Shown here: positions 8,409 to 18,147 of the stretch, piece after piece | Layout of the letters: every line of letters starts with the position of its first letter | Position numbering within the stretch: the first letter of the stretch is position 1 | DNA from: an uncultured Lachnospiraceae bacterium | GTDB lineage: Bacteria; Bacillota; Clostridia; Lachnospirales; Lachnospiraceae | Reading direction: 5' to 3' | Assembly (NCBI GenBank): GCA_947626435.1 | Contig: CANQSB010000002.1 | Location: forward strand, 186,001 to 250,000 | Length of the DNA stretch: 64,000 bases | Notes under the pieces: generated by a model | Told to the model about the DNA's origin: nothing | The model's input: the letters and a program-made list of their open reading frames with translations, nothing else | Database searches by the model: none | Made by a program: the position numbers and the translations under genes

Positions 8409-9056
8409 ATGGGCAGTAACACCATAAATTATCAAAAAGAACTGGACAAACTGATAGAGAAGCTTGCCAGTGAAAACAAAATACCGCGTCTTTTTCTGCA
8501 TAGCTGCTGTGCGCCATGCAGCAGCTATGTGCTTGAATATCTTCGGGAATTTTTCCGCATTACGGTTTTTTATTACAATCCCAATATATCAATGGAAAAT
8601 GAATACTTAAAGCGTGTCGCGGAGCAAAAAAGGCTTATTGCCGAGTACAACAGGCTGATAAAAGATGGCTTGGCAAAGGGCTTTGAGATAGGTGTGATTG
8701 AAGGTGACTATGCACCGCAGGATTTTTACGGCATTGCAAAAGGTCTTGAGCAGTGCCCAGAGGGCGGCGAGAGATGTTTTAGATGCTATGAGCTTAGGCT
8801 TAGGGAGACGGCGCGCCGCGCGGCAGCAGGCGGCTTTGATTATTTTGCGACTACGCTCACAATTAGCCCGCTGAAAAATGCGCAGAAGCTCAATGAGATA
8901 GGCGAAAGGCTTTCAGGGGAGTATGGCATCAGTTGGCTGCCGTCGGATTTCAAAAAGAAAAACGGCTACAAACGCTCAATAGAGCTTTCGGCGGAGTATG
9001 GGCTTTACAGGCAGAATTATTGCGGCTGTGTATATTCAAAAAAGGGCAGAGAGTGA
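8409..9056 (+). CDS. queH: Epoxyqueuosine reductase QueH
   Basis: Catalyses the last step of queuosine synthesis, reducing epoxyqueuosine in tRNA; it is the non-cobalamin alternative to QueG common in anaerobes. The 215-aa protein has the family's cysteine pairs: HSCCAPCSSY (31-40), CFRCYELRLR (about 119-128) and CGCVYSKK at the C-terminus. In known QueH these Cys hold an iron-sulfur cluster and a second metal. It also has FYYNPNI and TTLTISPLKN, typical of the family. GAGGA lies 11 bp before the ATG. It appears to be a single-gene unit, with no other queuosine gene in the window. Confidence 0.93.
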   Translation: MGSNTINYQKELDKLIEKLASENKIPRLFLHSCCAPCSSYVLEYLREFFRITVFYYNPNISMENEYLKRVAEQKRLIAEYNRLIKDGLAKGFEIGVIEGDYAPQDFYGIAKGLEQCPEGGERCFRCYELRLRETARRAAAGGFDYFATTLTISPLKNAQKLNEIGERLSGEYGISWLPSDFKKKNGYKRSIELSAEYGLYRQNYCGCVYSKKGRE

Positions 9057-9134
9057 GATTATTTTATGGGATTTTACGGAATATTCCAGCAAAATGGTTG
9101 AAATTGGTTGAAAAGCAACAAAGACAAAGGATAT

Positions 9135-9224
9135 ATGCTCAGCTTTAATTTCAACAAAAACAAGGAAGTAAGAGTAAAGGAAATCAAGGCAGGCAACAAG
9201 ATGATTGTGGAGGCAGTAGTCTAA
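9135..9224 (+). CDS. Possible 29-aa peptide or gene remnant
   Basis: ATG with AAAGGA seven bases upstream encodes a short basic peptide beginning MLSFNFNKNKEVRVKEI and ending KMIVEAVV. It is directly followed by a strong terminator, which suggests that something upstream is transcribed, either queH read-through or this frame. It could be the surviving end of a longer gene. No family is recognised. Confidence 0.25.
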   Translation: MLSFNFNKNKEVRVKEIKAGNKMIVEAVV

Positions 9225-9256
9225 AAGGCACTACGTGAAAACAATGAAAAGATGAA

Positions 9257-9291
9257 AAACAGGGCTGTTTGTTGTGAGCAGCCCTGTTTTG
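9257..9291 (+). terminator. Strong intrinsic terminator, possibly bidirectional
   Basis: AAACAGGGCTG (9257-9267) pairs perfectly with CAGCCCTGTTT (9279-9289) and runs into TTTTGATATG. A run of A on the other side lets it also stop the converging TylF-type gene. Confidence 0.8.
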
Positions 9292-9371
9292 ATATGTCTA
9301 ATCCGCATGTTTTTCAGTTTTAGAGTTCTTTTGGCAAAGAAACGGAACTTTGTTGTTGAAGAAATTATATT

Positions 9372-10151
9372 TTAAAGTTTCATTAATACAATGCTTCCGC
9401 CTTGGTCGGGTAGGGGAGTTTTGGGAATTAAGCCAAATTTATTTTCGCATTCTGCAATGGCATTCTTAATTCCATGAAATTCCCGATGATTGTAGTCATG
9501 AACCATTATGTATCCGCCTTTGTTAAGCCTGGGATAAAAAAATTCAACACCGCTTAAAATCGGCTGGTACAAGTCCATATCTAAAGAAACAAATGCAAAG
9601 CGATTATTTGTTTCGCCGGCCGCCGTTTCAGGGAAATACCCCTTTCTAAAAATAGCATTTTGGGGATACTTTAAATGTTGTTTGACATATTCAATCTGTT
9701 CCTCGGAGGTTTTGAAGTTATTCCTTTTAAAATAGTTGGCACTCTTGAAAAAATCATCCGAGGTATAATTGTGGCTTTGCTCTATTTCCACGTCACGTTT
9801 GTCAAATCCGGAAAATGTGTCATATAAGAAAAATTTTCTGTCGGGAAAAGCGCCATTGATAATCCATGAACACTCGCCGTAATCTACTCCTGCTTCGGCG
9901 ATATCGCCTTCAATGTTATTCTTTTTTATTTCTTCCGCTATAAGCTCGATTGTGCGATAGCGGACATAATCCATCTGGTCTTTATATTCAGGATACATAG
10001 TTGATGTTACCGAATCATACGCCATTGGCTGGGTGACTACATTATTTGCTAAATATCCCTTTCGCACAAAAACCAGTTCACCGCCAAAATGTTTTGCCAG
10101 TTTTTGATGCATAAACAAAGAACCATAAAACAAATCGTGTTTAAAACTCAT
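9372..10151 (-). CDS. TylF/MycF-type class I methyltransferase
   Basis: 259 aa, resembling the macrocin O-methyltransferase (TylF) family that methylates sugar hydroxyls with S-adenosylmethionine. Visible motifs are the SAM-binding GDIAEAGVDYGECSW segment, DRKFFLYDTFSGFD, the metal-binding acidic segment FVSLDMDLYQP and GGYIMVHDYNHREF. The C-terminal GIKNAIAEC is also typical. The start is the second ATG (10151, MSFKHDLFYGSL) because AAAGGAG is correctly placed before it. Outside antibiotic clusters such proteins usually accompany glycan synthesis; here no glycosyltransferase lies beside it, so the substrate is unknown. It is divergent from the small HTH gene that follows. Confidence 0.87.
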   Translation of the reverse strand: MSFKHDLFYGSLFMHQKLAKHFGGELVFVRKGYLANNVVTQPMAYDSVTSTMYPEYKDQMDYVRYRTIELIAEEIKKNNIEGDIAEAGVDYGECSWIINGAFPDRKFFLYDTFSGFDKRDVEIEQSHNYTSDDFFKSANYFKRNNFKTSEEQIEYVKQHLKYPQNAIFRKGYFPETAAGETNNRFAFVSLDMDLYQPILSGVEFFYPRLNKGGYIMVHDYNHREFHGIKNAIAECENKFGLIPKTPLPDQGGSIVLMKL

Positions 10152-10278
10152 ATAAAAATCTCCTTTTAAAAATCTATTTTGACATTTAAACATATATTAT
10201 CCATTTATGGCTAATATCCATTATAGGACAATGATTATATTATATCAAGTGTAAATTTTTATTTTAGGAGATTTGATT

Positions 10279-10479
10279 TTGATATCATATGATAAGCTGT
10301 GGATTACTATGAAAGAAAAGAAGATAAGCCAATATACCTTAATTAAGGACTATCATATAAGCGCAGGACAATTATCAAGGCTGCGTAAAAATTCATATGT
10401 GAGCACGCATACTATAGATATGCTTTGTGATATTTTGGACTGTAAGGTCGAGGATATCATGACTTATACTAAAAATTAA
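10279..10479 (+). CDS. Small XRE/Cro-type HTH regulator (66 aa)
   Basis: A minimal helix-turn-helix protein of the Cro/C1 type. Residues QYTLIKDYHISAGQLSRLRK form the helix-turn-helix, followed by TIDMLCDILDCKVEDIM, the usual closing helices. There is no effector domain. I place the start at the TTG at 10279 (protein MISYDKLWITMKEKK), eight bases after AGGAG; the TTG at 10273 is too close to that site. The gene is divergent from the TylF-type gene. The shared 127-bp gap contains repeated TATCCATT words (around 10198 and 10217), which might be its operator. Confidence 0.85.
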   Translation: MISYDKLWITMKEKKISQYTLIKDYHISAGQLSRLRKNSYVSTHTIDMLCDILDCKVEDIMTYTKN

Positions 10480-10585
10480 AAATAAATAAAAATACAGTTG
10501 CAGAACTGCAAATAGTTATGTATAATATAAATATCAAAGGGCTTCCAATTACCAAGGAGTTGGAGGCCTAATAAAAAAACACGAC

Positions 10586-10599
10586 GGAAAACGTTTTCC
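10586..10599. promoter_or_regulatory. LacI/CcpA-like operator palindrome
   Basis: GGAAAACGTTTTCC is a perfect 14-bp palindrome with a central CG, matching the general shape of LacI-family and cre operators. It lies about 105 bp upstream of the promoter of the downstream amylase gene, so carbohydrate-responsive control is plausible but inferred. Confidence 0.45.
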
Positions 10600-10690
10600 A
10601 AAAAAATTTGGGCTCGTTCCGCGTATCGGTAATGCCTTAACTGTCTGAAATAGTTAAACATATTCGGGATTTGTACTTTTTATAAAACTT

Positions 10691-10719
10691 TTGCAATTAT
10701 CTATTTTAAACATTATAAA
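10691..10719 (+). promoter_or_regulatory. Probable promoter of the GH13 gene
   Basis: TTGCAA (10691-10696), a 17-bp spacer and TATAAA (10714-10719). Confidence 0.55.
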
Positions 10720-10781
10720 GTATAATTAAGGCAGGTCAGCTGATACACTGGAACACATTAAGAAAGGACAGGTTTGCATTT

Positions 10782-12557
10782 ATGGAATTTGCGTCAGTTT
10801 ATCACAGGACAATAGACAATTACTGCTACATGCTTGATGAAAACCAGCTCATCATCAATTTAAAGACTGGCTATGATGTCAGGGAAGTAAACATCATATA
10901 CGGCGACCCGTTTGCAAACGGCATACTCGGCGGCGGCGAGGAGTGGACGGGCGACAAGGCAAACGTGCCGTTTAAGAAAAGGCTTAAATACCAAATTTGG
11001 TGGACTACGACGATAAATCCGCAGTTTAAGCGGCTGAAATATTACTTTGAGCTTGTGACGGACAGCGAGAAATGGTACTACTTTGAGGACGGATTTGTGA
11101 GCGAGGAGCAGATGAACCTCAAGGGGCGCAGCCGCCAGTGTTTTACCATGCCGTGGCTAAACCCGAGTGATGTGAACCGCGTGCCGAATTGGGTAAACGA
11201 TACGGTGTGGTATCAGATTTTCCCGGACAGGTTCTGTAACGGTGACGCTTCCATAAATCCCGAAGACACAAAGCCTTGGAAATGCGAAGGCGGGGTAGGG
11301 CATAGCGATTTTTACGGCGGCGACATACAGGGGATTATAGACAAGCTCGATTACCTGCAGGATTTAGGAATTACGGGCATTTACACTACGCCGATTAACG
11401 AATCGCCGTCAAACCACAAGTACGATACGACCGATTATGAGAAGATAGACCCGCATTTTGGCGATGACGCGACCATGAAACGCTTTGTGGACGAGGCGCA
11501 CAGGCGCGGCATAAGGGTTATGATAGACGCGGTTTTCAATCACAGCGGATATTTTTTTAAGCCATGGCAGGACGTGCTCAAAAACGGCAGGGAATCAGAA
11601 TATTTTGACTGGTTTATGATAAACGAGTTTCCGTTTTCAGACAAGTGGGATGCGGCGAAGAAAGGGCAACTTTATACGTTTGCGTTTTTCGACTCTATGC
11701 CCAAGCTCAACACAAACAACAAGGCAGTTCGCGATTATCTTATCGGTGTCGCATGCGGTTGGGTGAAGAAATACGGTGTGGACGGCATACGCATGGATGT
11801 GGCAAACGAGGTTTCGCACACCTTCTGCAAGGAGCTGCGAAAAGCTTTAAAGGCGATAAATCCGGAGATTTACCTGCTTGGTGAGATATGGCATGACGCT
11901 ATTCCGTGGCTTAGAGGGGACGAGTATGACTCGGTAATGAATTATCCGCTCGCAGGCAGCATGAAGGACTTTTTTATAGACAAGAGCCTTACGGGAGAGG
12001 ACTTTGAATTTATGATAAATCGCTGCTATACGAACTATATGCAGCAGACAAACGACGTGCTTTTCAATATGCTTGACTCGCACGACACGATTCGCCTTAA
12101 AAATGTGACAAGCGGGCTTGACGAGTACAACTGCTTGCTTGCGTTGCTTTTTACCATGCCGGGCAGCGTGTGCATATATTACGGCACGGAGATAGGCATG
12201 GAGGGAAGCTACGACCCCGACTGCCGCCGTTGTATGCCGTGGGAGGATATAGAGCAGGGCAAGTACAACGAACAGATTTCACTCACGAAGCAGCTTATCA
12301 AGCTTCGCAGGGAGGAGCCGCTTATGCGCGAACGCAACTTCCATTTTCCATCGAATTACGCCAATCCGAGAGTTGTGCAGTTTCAGAAAATGGGGTGGGG
12401 CGAGACGCTTGAGGTGATTGTAAACGGCAGCAATGATGACGTCGAGATAATAAAGGACAAAAACAGCAAGATAGTATTTTCAAGAAGGCTCGAGGGCGAC
12501 ATACTTCATGCAAACGGTGTCTGCATAAGGTACTTGAGTAATCAGAGAAATATATGA
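10782..12557 (+). CDS. Neopullulanase / cyclomaltodextrinase-type GH13 glycoside hydrolase
   Basis: 591 aa, no signal peptide, so a cytoplasmic enzyme acting on imported malto-oligosaccharides, cyclodextrins or pullulan fragments. Residues 1-125 form a CBM34-like N-terminal domain typical of GH13 subfamily 20. The (beta/alpha)8 barrel shows the conserved regions: DAVFNH (249-254), GIRMDVANE with nucleophile Asp339, LGEIW with acid/base Glu368, and NMLDSHDT with Asp435. MPKLN (306-310) is the fifth region, as in neopullulanases. GAAAGGA lies 13 bp before the ATG. The stop codon lies inside an ATGACA-N4-TGTCAT repeat, and a terminator follows at 12624. Confidence 0.93.
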   Translation: MEFASVYHRTIDNYCYMLDENQLIINLKTGYDVREVNIIYGDPFANGILGGGEEWTGDKANVPFKKRLKYQIWWTTTINPQFKRLKYYFELVTDSEKWYYFEDGFVSEEQMNLKGRSRQCFTMPWLNPSDVNRVPNWVNDTVWYQIFPDRFCNGDASINPEDTKPWKCEGGVGHSDFYGGDIQGIIDKLDYLQDLGITGIYTTPINESPSNHKYDTTDYEKIDPHFGDDATMKRFVDEAHRRGIRVMIDAVFNHSGYFFKPWQDVLKNGRESEYFDWFMINEFPFSDKWDAAKKGQLYTFAFFDSMPKLNTNNKAVRDYLIGVACGWVKKYGVDGIRMDVANEVSHTFCKELRKALKAINPEIYLLGEIWHDAIPWLRGDEYDSVMNYPLAGSMKDFFIDKSLTGEDFEFMINRCYTNYMQQTNDVLFNMLDSHDTIRLKNVTSGLDEYNCLLALLFTMPGSVCIYYGTEIGMEGSYDPDCRRCMPWEDIEQGKYNEQISLTKQLIKLRREEPLMRERNFHFPSNYANPRVVQFQKMGWGETLEVIVNGSNDDVEIIKDKNSKIVFSRRLEGDILHANGVCIRYLSNQRNI

Positions 12558-12569
12558 CACATTTGTCAT
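12554..12569. promoter_or_regulatory. ATGACA-N4-TGTCAT inverted repeat, site 3
   Basis: ATGACACATTTGTCAT, extended to 18 bp by a flanking T/A pair, overlaps the stop codon of the GH13 gene. Confidence 0.4.
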
Positions 12570-12623
12570 AATTAAACTGATATATAGTGCAGAATAAATT
12601 TGACTGTAGATTTTAAAATTAAG

Positions 12624-12670
12624 AGAGGCTGCCGCAAATATATTTTTATTAGTGCGACGGCCTCTTTTTT
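12624..12670 (+). terminator. Intrinsic terminator of the GH13 gene
   Basis: AGAGGCTGCCGCA (12624-12636) pairs with TGCGACGGCCTCT (12653-12665) with one wobble and one mismatch, followed by a run of six T. Confidence 0.75.
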
Positions 12671-12707
12671 GCCTGTTGATGAATAATGTTTTAAGCATGA
12701 CCGATTA

Positions 12708-14372
12708 TTAATCTGATGCTGATTTAAAGCCATCGGATATATCAGCTCCGATAAGGCTTATGCTTATTTTTCTTGGTATTGCGGGAAATGCGTCATACCC
12801 GACTCTGTCTCCGCTCTGGGGATAGTAGAAGCGCACACCGTTTATTTCAAAGCTGTTAAGCTCATATGTGCCGTAATCTTGCTGTTTTACATAGTATGGT
12901 TTTTCAAGTTCATTATTTATGTGCTTGGCAAGCGAAATAAATTTGGCGGCTGAAAACAGAGCCAAAAAAGCTATAAACACTTTGCAAAAGGCCTTTTTGT
13001 TGTATAATGGACCTACCAATATTCCTGCTGTTAAAAAAATCATAAGAAGAACATATGCGTATCCATATCTGAGAAGCGGCGCTGAAAGCTGCCAGAATAT
13101 GTATGAGGCTGCTATTGCGGCTATTGTCAGACAATTATCGGTTGTAAAGACGGCAGTTCTTAGCGGTTTGCATACAGCCGCGGCAATAAGCAATATTATA
13201 CATAGTATGTCTAAAACAATAAAAAGCTTTCCTAATGCGGGAAGCGTTTCCGAAAACCAATGTGGGAACCAATCAGTTATCGGAAGACTTACCAGTGCCG
13301 CATTGTATAACCCGCGCCCCCATGTCTTTATTTCCGCCGCATCCATAGCTGCCATTTCTGCGGGGATTTTCCAATCAACATTAAAAACATCAAGTGCAGG
13401 AAAGGGATATAAAAGATAGCCGGAAATAATTACATTTCGGATAATCCAAGGCAGGATGACAACCACTCCCATAAATATGTATAGTGCGATAGCTTTCCAC
13501 CGTTTTTCTTTTATGAGCATACAGGCAGGCTTTATCGTAAGCAGAAGTATGAATCCCGCGGTAAGCTTCAAAGTTACCGCGTATGTGCATCCCACGCATA
13601 TAAGGGCATAAGGAGCGGCGCTTTTCGTGTTTTCTTCGAGCAGTGAAAGCCATTTTATTATAATAAAAAACACTGCGCACATGATTGCGTAATCAGAGGC
13701 GGGAGATGTTATTTCGCCATATATGGTAGTGAGATAGTAAAATGCCGCCAGCCTTGCAAAGTCGGACAGCCTTACCTTTTTAAGCTTTGGAAGCTTTGAC
13801 AGTTCTAAAACCTCTATGCTCAATATCAATGCTAAAAATCCGTTGACCGCATGCAATGACTGGTCACCCAAAAAGCTCATGCTGTAAAGAGCTGACAGGG
13901 CGAAGAAAGAGCTGTTGTATGCGAACCGCACATGTATGTTTCCAAGTCCTTTCACGACGCCGTATTCCTCTATCCAGCGTATGCTTTGCGCATGATAAAG
14001 GTCTGAGTCATAATGCATATATCCGCGCGAGGCACAGAATGCCCATATTAATATAAGTGTCAGAATGCCCAGCCTGATAAACCGGGAGGTATGGCGCATA
14101 TTTTCAGTAAGGCAGCGAAATATGCCTTTGCGCAGCGTTATAAATGCAACAATACAGGCAGACAGCATTATAATGTTCGCCACAGCGCCGACCTTATAAA
14201 AGCAACTGAAAATCTGAGAATATACGGTTGCTACGACAATGCCTACAGATATAATGCCGGTTATATTTTTAATTTCATATCCCGACATTTTCCCTATTAT
14301 ATGTGAAAACAAGTATCCCATCATAAACAGCGTAAAAGCCATATAGCCCCAATTCACGATAATTGAAAACAA
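12708..14372 (-). CDS. Large polytopic membrane protein, possibly GT-C-type
   Basis: 554 aa with about 12 hydrophobic segments and a short soluble C-terminal tail (after about residue 480). A striking loop near the N-terminus reads HYDSDLYHAQSIRWIEEYG (residues 120-138), followed by GLGNIHVRFAYNSSFF. I associate this with the LIC_10190-like family of membrane proteins, which are topologically like GT-C glycosyltransferases with acidic residues in the first external loop. Function is not established. Translation probably starts at a TTG at 14372, eight bases after GGGAGG. It is a single-gene unit on the minus strand, convergent with the GH13 gene; the TylF-type gene further upstream may or may not be related. 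Confidence 0.7.
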   Translation of the reverse strand: MFSIIVNWGYMAFTLFMMGYLFSHIIGKMSGYEIKNITGIISVGIVVATVYSQIFSCFYKVGAVANIIMLSACIVAFITLRKGIFRCLTENMRHTSRFIRLGILTLILIWAFCASRGYMHYDSDLYHAQSIRWIEEYGVVKGLGNIHVRFAYNSSFFALSALYSMSFLGDQSLHAVNGFLALILSIEVLELSKLPKLKKVRLSDFARLAAFYYLTTIYGEITSPASDYAIMCAVFFIIIKWLSLLEENTKSAAPYALICVGCTYAVTLKLTAGFILLLTIKPACMLIKEKRWKAIALYIFMGVVVILPWIIRNVIISGYLLYPFPALDVFNVDWKIPAEMAAMDAAEIKTWGRGLYNAALVSLPITDWFPHWFSETLPALGKLFIVLDILCIILLIAAAVCKPLRTAVFTTDNCLTIAAIAASYIFWQLSAPLLRYGYAYVLLMIFLTAGILVGPLYNKKAFCKVFIAFLALFSAAKFISLAKHINNELEKPYYVKQQDYGTYELNSFEINGVRFYYPQSGDRVGYDAFPAIPRKISISLIGADISDGFKSASD

Positions 14373-14522
14373 ACCGGCGTCCTCCCAAGATAGTATATTT
14401 TACGGATAAAAGGCATACAAAATACGGTCGTGTCATTTTGCATGCCTTTTGTGATACTTTAAATCATGATATTGTTTTGATATTTTATTTTAATAAAAAA
14501 TTTGAGGCAGCGGTAAAAGCAT

Positions 14523-15932
14523 TTATTTCCTAAAAATAACAATCTCCGTCTTTTCGGTATCGCCCAGCCTCCTTAGCAAATCCTGCATACCATGTATTGC
14601 CTTTTGATATACAAAGAACGCGTCATATGTTTTCTGGAAGTATTCAAGCGCAAGCTCTGTGTTGCCTTCTTCCTTTGCATCCCAGGACTTTGTAGCCCAT
14701 TTATGCACATCGAGATGAGCGCGTTTCAATGTGGCAAACTCTGAGCTGTTTGTGATAGAAGGATTCTTCTGCGCCGCCATCCACTTGCCAATCTTGCAGC
14801 TTTCGGGGTTGTTGAGCTGCGTGACCTTGAGATGTTCAAAATTAACAGCATTGTTGTAAACGCGCCACATCAGGATAAAGTGGTCTATCTCGAACACGCG
14901 CAGCCAGTCTTGTTGGGTGATTTCCGCAAAGCCGCGTACCATATCGCTTCTGGCAGTGTCGATGTAACGCCCGATTTGGAAGATATGAGTACCCTGCTCC
15001 ATACAGTCCTTGGCAAGCTCCACATAGCTTTCGGAGATACTTGAAATCTGTTTCGTGAATTCCTTTGTGACGCTTGTCTGAGTGTCGATGTCATCAAAGA
15101 CATTGTCGATTTTTTCCTTAATCAGCATCATCTGGTCTGTCATTTTTTCAACATCCGTAAGGGAAGCCTCAACGCGTGAGTTGCCCTCCTCAAGCTTGGC
15201 GGTAGTGTCGTCCATTGACGCGGCAAGTATGTTTATATCGTTTCTAAGCTCCGCAACCTGCTTAACGATGTCTTCAGCGGACTCCGCCGTATTGTTTGAA
15301 AGCTGGCGCACCTGATCTGCGACTACGGCAAAGCCTTTGCCTGCCTCGCCCGCCCTTGCCGCTTCTATAGAAGCGTTCAGCGCAAGCAGATTGCTTCGGT
15401 TTGCAACCTGTTTTACAAGGTTTACAATCTCGCCGATTTTGTCAATCTTTTCCTGAAATTTCTGAACCTCGCCGTTTATCCGGGAAATGCGCTCGGAGGA
15501 TTCGTTTACGACTTTAATGCTTTCCGTCATGTTTTCCGCGCTGTTTTTTACTACATCGAGCATGTCGTGGGTGTTATCGCGTATGTGCGCCATGTTGTTT
15601 GAGATATTTTCAATGGAGGTCTCAAGGTTTTGCCCGGAAGCCTCCATATCTGAGATGGACTCCGACTGCGAGTTGACCTGGTCGAGAGTTTTCTTCACAT
15701 ATGAATTGTCCCCAATTGATTCCATGGCATCGTTTAAGCGCATTACAAAGTTGTTGTTTGAGCGTTTAAAGGCGTGAATAACCTCATTGAGCTTCTGTCC
15801 GCAGGCAGGGTCTGAAAAAGCAGAAGTGTCAATGTCATCATATTGACCGCTGATGACCTTGTCCATCGCCTGCATTAAAAGTTCTAAATCATTGCCGGAT
15901 GTCGTATTGGCTGAAACATGTTTTTTAAGCAT
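14523..15932 (-). CDS. Soluble methyl-accepting chemotaxis protein with C-terminal CZB domain
   Basis: 469 aa without membrane segments, so a cytoplasmic chemoreceptor. The signalling hairpin tip is intact ([20 protein letters not shown], about residues 182-201), which couples to CheA/CheW. The C-terminal region is a chemoreceptor zinc-binding (CZB) domain: [20 protein letters not shown] and HLDVHKW supply the conserved His/Cys ligands. In studied proteins CZB domains bind zinc and sense zinc or hypochlorite-type oxidants. The N-terminal 100 residues are a short helical region. GAGGGAGG lies before the ATG. It is divergently arranged with the next chemoreceptor. No other chemotaxis gene is nearby. 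Confidence 0.92.
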   Translation of the reverse strand: MLKKHVSANTTSGNDLELLMQAMDKVISGQYDDIDTSAFSDPACGQKLNEVIHAFKRSNNNFVMRLNDAMESIGDNSYVKKTLDQVNSQSESISDMEASGQNLETSIENISNNMAHIRDNTHDMLDVVKNSAENMTESIKVVNESSERISRINGEVQKFQEKIDKIGEIVNLVKQVANRSNLLALNASIEAARAGEAGKGFAVVADQVRQLSNNTAESAEDIVKQVAELRNDINILAASMDDTTAKLEEGNSRVEASLTDVEKMTDQMMLIKEKIDNVFDDIDTQTSVTKEFTKQISSISESYVELAKDCMEQGTHIFQIGRYIDTARSDMVRGFAEITQQDWLRVFEIDHFILMWRVYNNAVNFEHLKVTQLNNPESCKIGKWMAAQKNPSITNSSEFATLKRAHLDVHKWATKSWDAKEEGNTELALEYFQKTYDAFFVYQKAIHGMQDLLRRLGDTEKTEIVIFRK

Positions 15933-16074
15933 TATGTACCTCCCTCGTCGAATTTTAACAATTTGATTATGTATTATGATAGAAATAAATTAGCACTTAA
16001 ATATAGTGTAGCATATAATCCATAAAAAAGGAAACAAAAATTATATTTTTTTGTGCAACTTTCTTGCTATGATA

Positions 16075-16103
16075 TTGAAACGGTCGTAATTAAATGGTAA
16101 AAT
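16075..16103 (+). promoter_or_regulatory. Probable promoter of the chemoreceptor/binding-protein operon
   Basis: TTGAAA (16075-16080), a 17-bp spacer and TAAAAT (16098-16103), 39 bp before the start codon. No sigma-D-type motility promoter (TAAA-N15-GCCGATAA) is seen. Confidence 0.5.
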
Positions 16104-16142
16104 AATAAAAATATATAAAATATAAGCGAATGGAGGTACAAT

Positions 16143-18134
16143 ATGGAAAATGAAGTTCAAAAGAGCGGATTGTCCATAAAGGCAAAGCTGCTGGGGACTA
16201 TTTTGCCGGTAGTCATCGTAATCGTGGCGCTGCTGACAATGGTTTCCTACATGATTTCCAAGAGCATCATCACTGACAATTCAGAGGATTTGCTCAGTTC
16301 GTCAATCGAAAATCAGGCAAACGAGATTGAGGCGTGGCTGAATGAAAATCTTGCGGCTTTTCAAGCTGTGAAGCAGAATATCGAGGGCACGAAGCCTACG
16401 GACGCGCAGCTGCAGGATATTTTAAACCAGTATTACGGGTACAATGCCAATTACCCTGACGGTATTTACATTGCCGATGCGCAGGGCAATCTCATTACGG
16501 CGGAGGGTTCGGCAAAGACGGACGCAAACCCGACCTCGTCGGTATGGTACAAAGAGGGGCTTACCCGCATAAATATGGGTTTTACGAGCGCGTATGAAAA
16601 TGAGGATGGCACTGCGGTAGTCAGCGCGTCGGGCATCCTCAACGACGGCTCGGGCAAGCAGCGTGTTATTTCCGCAGACATGACGCTGCAGAGAATAAGC
16701 ATTATAGTAAACAGCCTTATAGAGATGAAGAACGCGCAGGCGTTTCTTGTGAGTACGTCAAGCAACACGATACTGGCGCATAGGGACGCAAGCCTTATTT
16801 CCACGCAGCTTGTCGCGTCAAACGCTGACAGCTTTTTGAGTGGAGTGGCTCAGAGAATTGCTCAGAGAGATTATTCAGATACGGAGATAGACGGCAACCT
16901 GACCGTATTTGAAAAAATAGACGGTACGGACTGGATTTTGGTGTCATACATACCGACTTCGATTGTGTTCGCAAGCGTAAACCAAGTTAGGAACGTAATG
17001 CTTATAATAGGTATTGTGAGCGTCATCTTGCTCGCGGTCATAATCGAGCGAGTAGTGCATATGGTTATCAAGCCGGTTAAGGAGCTTACGAGCGCGATAA
17101 CCAAGATGACGGACGGCGACTTTACAATCACTGTCAAGGCGTCAAGCTCTGACGAGATTGGCATGATGAGCCGGGGTGTGGAAAAGTTTGTGCTTTCCAT
17201 GCGAAATATGATTGCGTCAATACATAATGTTTCCGACAGGCTCAGAAGTCAGGCTGACGAGAGCTATGACGTTTCAAAGCAGATGAATGAGGCGAGCAGC
17301 CTGCAAAATCTTTCCATGGAGGAATTAAACCAGACGGTTACGCAGCTCTCGACGTCTATAGGAGAGATCGCGGATCATGCGACGCAGCTTGCGTCAGTAG
17401 TGTCTGAGACGCGTGATGACAGCGAGCAGGTAAACGCCAAGATGAAAGAGACTGTGGAGATTTCTCGCCAGGGCAGGCATGACATGAACCAAGTCGGCGA
17501 CGCCATGAGCAGCATTAATTCTTCGATTGAGCGTCTCAAGGAGGCTATCGACAAGGTAGGCGCGGCATCGGGCGAGATTACGAATATAACTACGGTTATT
17601 GCGGATATCGCGGAGGAGACGAATCTTCTTTCACTGAACGCTTCAATAGAGGCGGCGAGGGCGGGCGAGTCCGGCAGAGGATTTGCGGTCGTGGCGACGC
17701 AGATAGGAAAGCTTGCGCAGACGAGTTCGGATTCGGTAAAGACGATAGAGGGCTTAATCAGGCAGATAAACGAATATGTGGGCAACTGTGTAGAGCTTTC
17801 CGACGGCAGCGTGGAGAGCATAAACAACAGCAGCGCGCTTATCGGTACGGCGCTCAACACGTTTGACAAAATTTATGACAACATCGGCGTGGCGAATGAC
17901 CTTGTTCAGTCAATGATACAGAAAGTGGAGCAGGTTGACGATGTCGCGACAAATGTCGCGGCAATTTCGCAGGAGCAGGCGGCAAGCTCGGAGGAAATCT
18001 CGGCTACTTCGGACACCATGGTAGAGCACGCAAGAAGCATTACAAACAACAGCGAGTCTGTGGCGGAGGAGTCAAGAAAGCTTACACAGTCGTCAAACGA
18101 GCTTACAGAACAGATTAATATTTTCAAAATATAG
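16143..18134 (+). CDS. Transmembrane methyl-accepting chemotaxis protein (dCache type)
   Basis: 663 aa. First membrane segment about 13-36, extracytoplasmic sensor about 37-280 with a double-Cache (PAS-like) look ([39 protein letters not shown]). The second membrane segment is about 282-303, then HAMP ([20 protein letters not shown]) and a full signalling domain with tip [20 protein letters not shown] around residue 500. The sensor would bind small ligands directly or contact a binding protein. GGAGG precedes the ATG. Only 13 bp separate it from the downstream binding lipoprotein gene, so the two are almost certainly co-transcribed. Confidence 0.94.
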   Translation: MENEVQKSGLSIKAKLLGTILPVVIVIVALLTMVSYMISKSIITDNSEDLLSSSIENQANEIEAWLNENLAAFQAVKQNIEGTKPTDAQLQDILNQYYGYNANYPDGIYIADAQGNLITAEGSAKTDANPTSSVWYKEGLTRINMGFTSAYENEDGTAVVSASGILNDGSGKQRVISADMTLQRISIIVNSLIEMKNAQAFLVSTSSNTILAHRDASLISTQLVASNADSFLSGVAQRIAQRDYSDTEIDGNLTVFEKIDGTDWILVSYIPTSIVFASVNQVRNVMLIIGIVSVILLAVIIERVVHMVIKPVKELTSAITKMTDGDFTITVKASSSDEIGMMSRGVEKFVLSMRNMIASIHNVSDRLRSQADESYDVSKQMNEASSLQNLSMEELNQTVTQLSTSIGEIADHATQLASVVSETRDDSEQVNAKMKETVEISRQGRHDMNQVGDAMSSINSSIERLKEAIDKVGAASGEITNITTVIADIAEETNLLSLNASIEAARAGESGRGFAVVATQIGKLAQTSSDSVKTIEGLIRQINEYVGNCVELSDGSVESINNSSALIGTALNTFDKIYDNIGVANDLVQSMIQKVEQVDDVATNVAAISQEQAASSEEISATSDTMVEHARSITNNSESVAEESRKLTQSSNELTEQINIFKI

Positions 18135-18147
18135 GAGGACGGGGCAA

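Larger units (their letters stand above)
9057..9371. other. Intergenic stretch between queH and the TylF-type gene
   Basis: A 315-bp gap. It holds one possible 29-codon frame (9135-9224) with an AAAGGA site and a strong terminator hairpin at 9257-9291. I see nothing else recognisable. Confidence 0.6.
10480..10781. other. Intergenic region upstream of the GH13 gene
   Basis: 302 bp. It contains a hairpin (GGCTTCCAA with TTGGAGGCC near 10540-10568), a perfect 14-bp palindrome at 10586 and a promoter at 10691. No gene of its own is seen. Confidence 0.55.

Noticed and set aside
15933..16142. Possible c-di-GMP riboswitch between the two chemoreceptor genes
   Set aside because: The 210-bp gap is AT-rich and short of stable stems; no GEMM-type conserved bases were seen.
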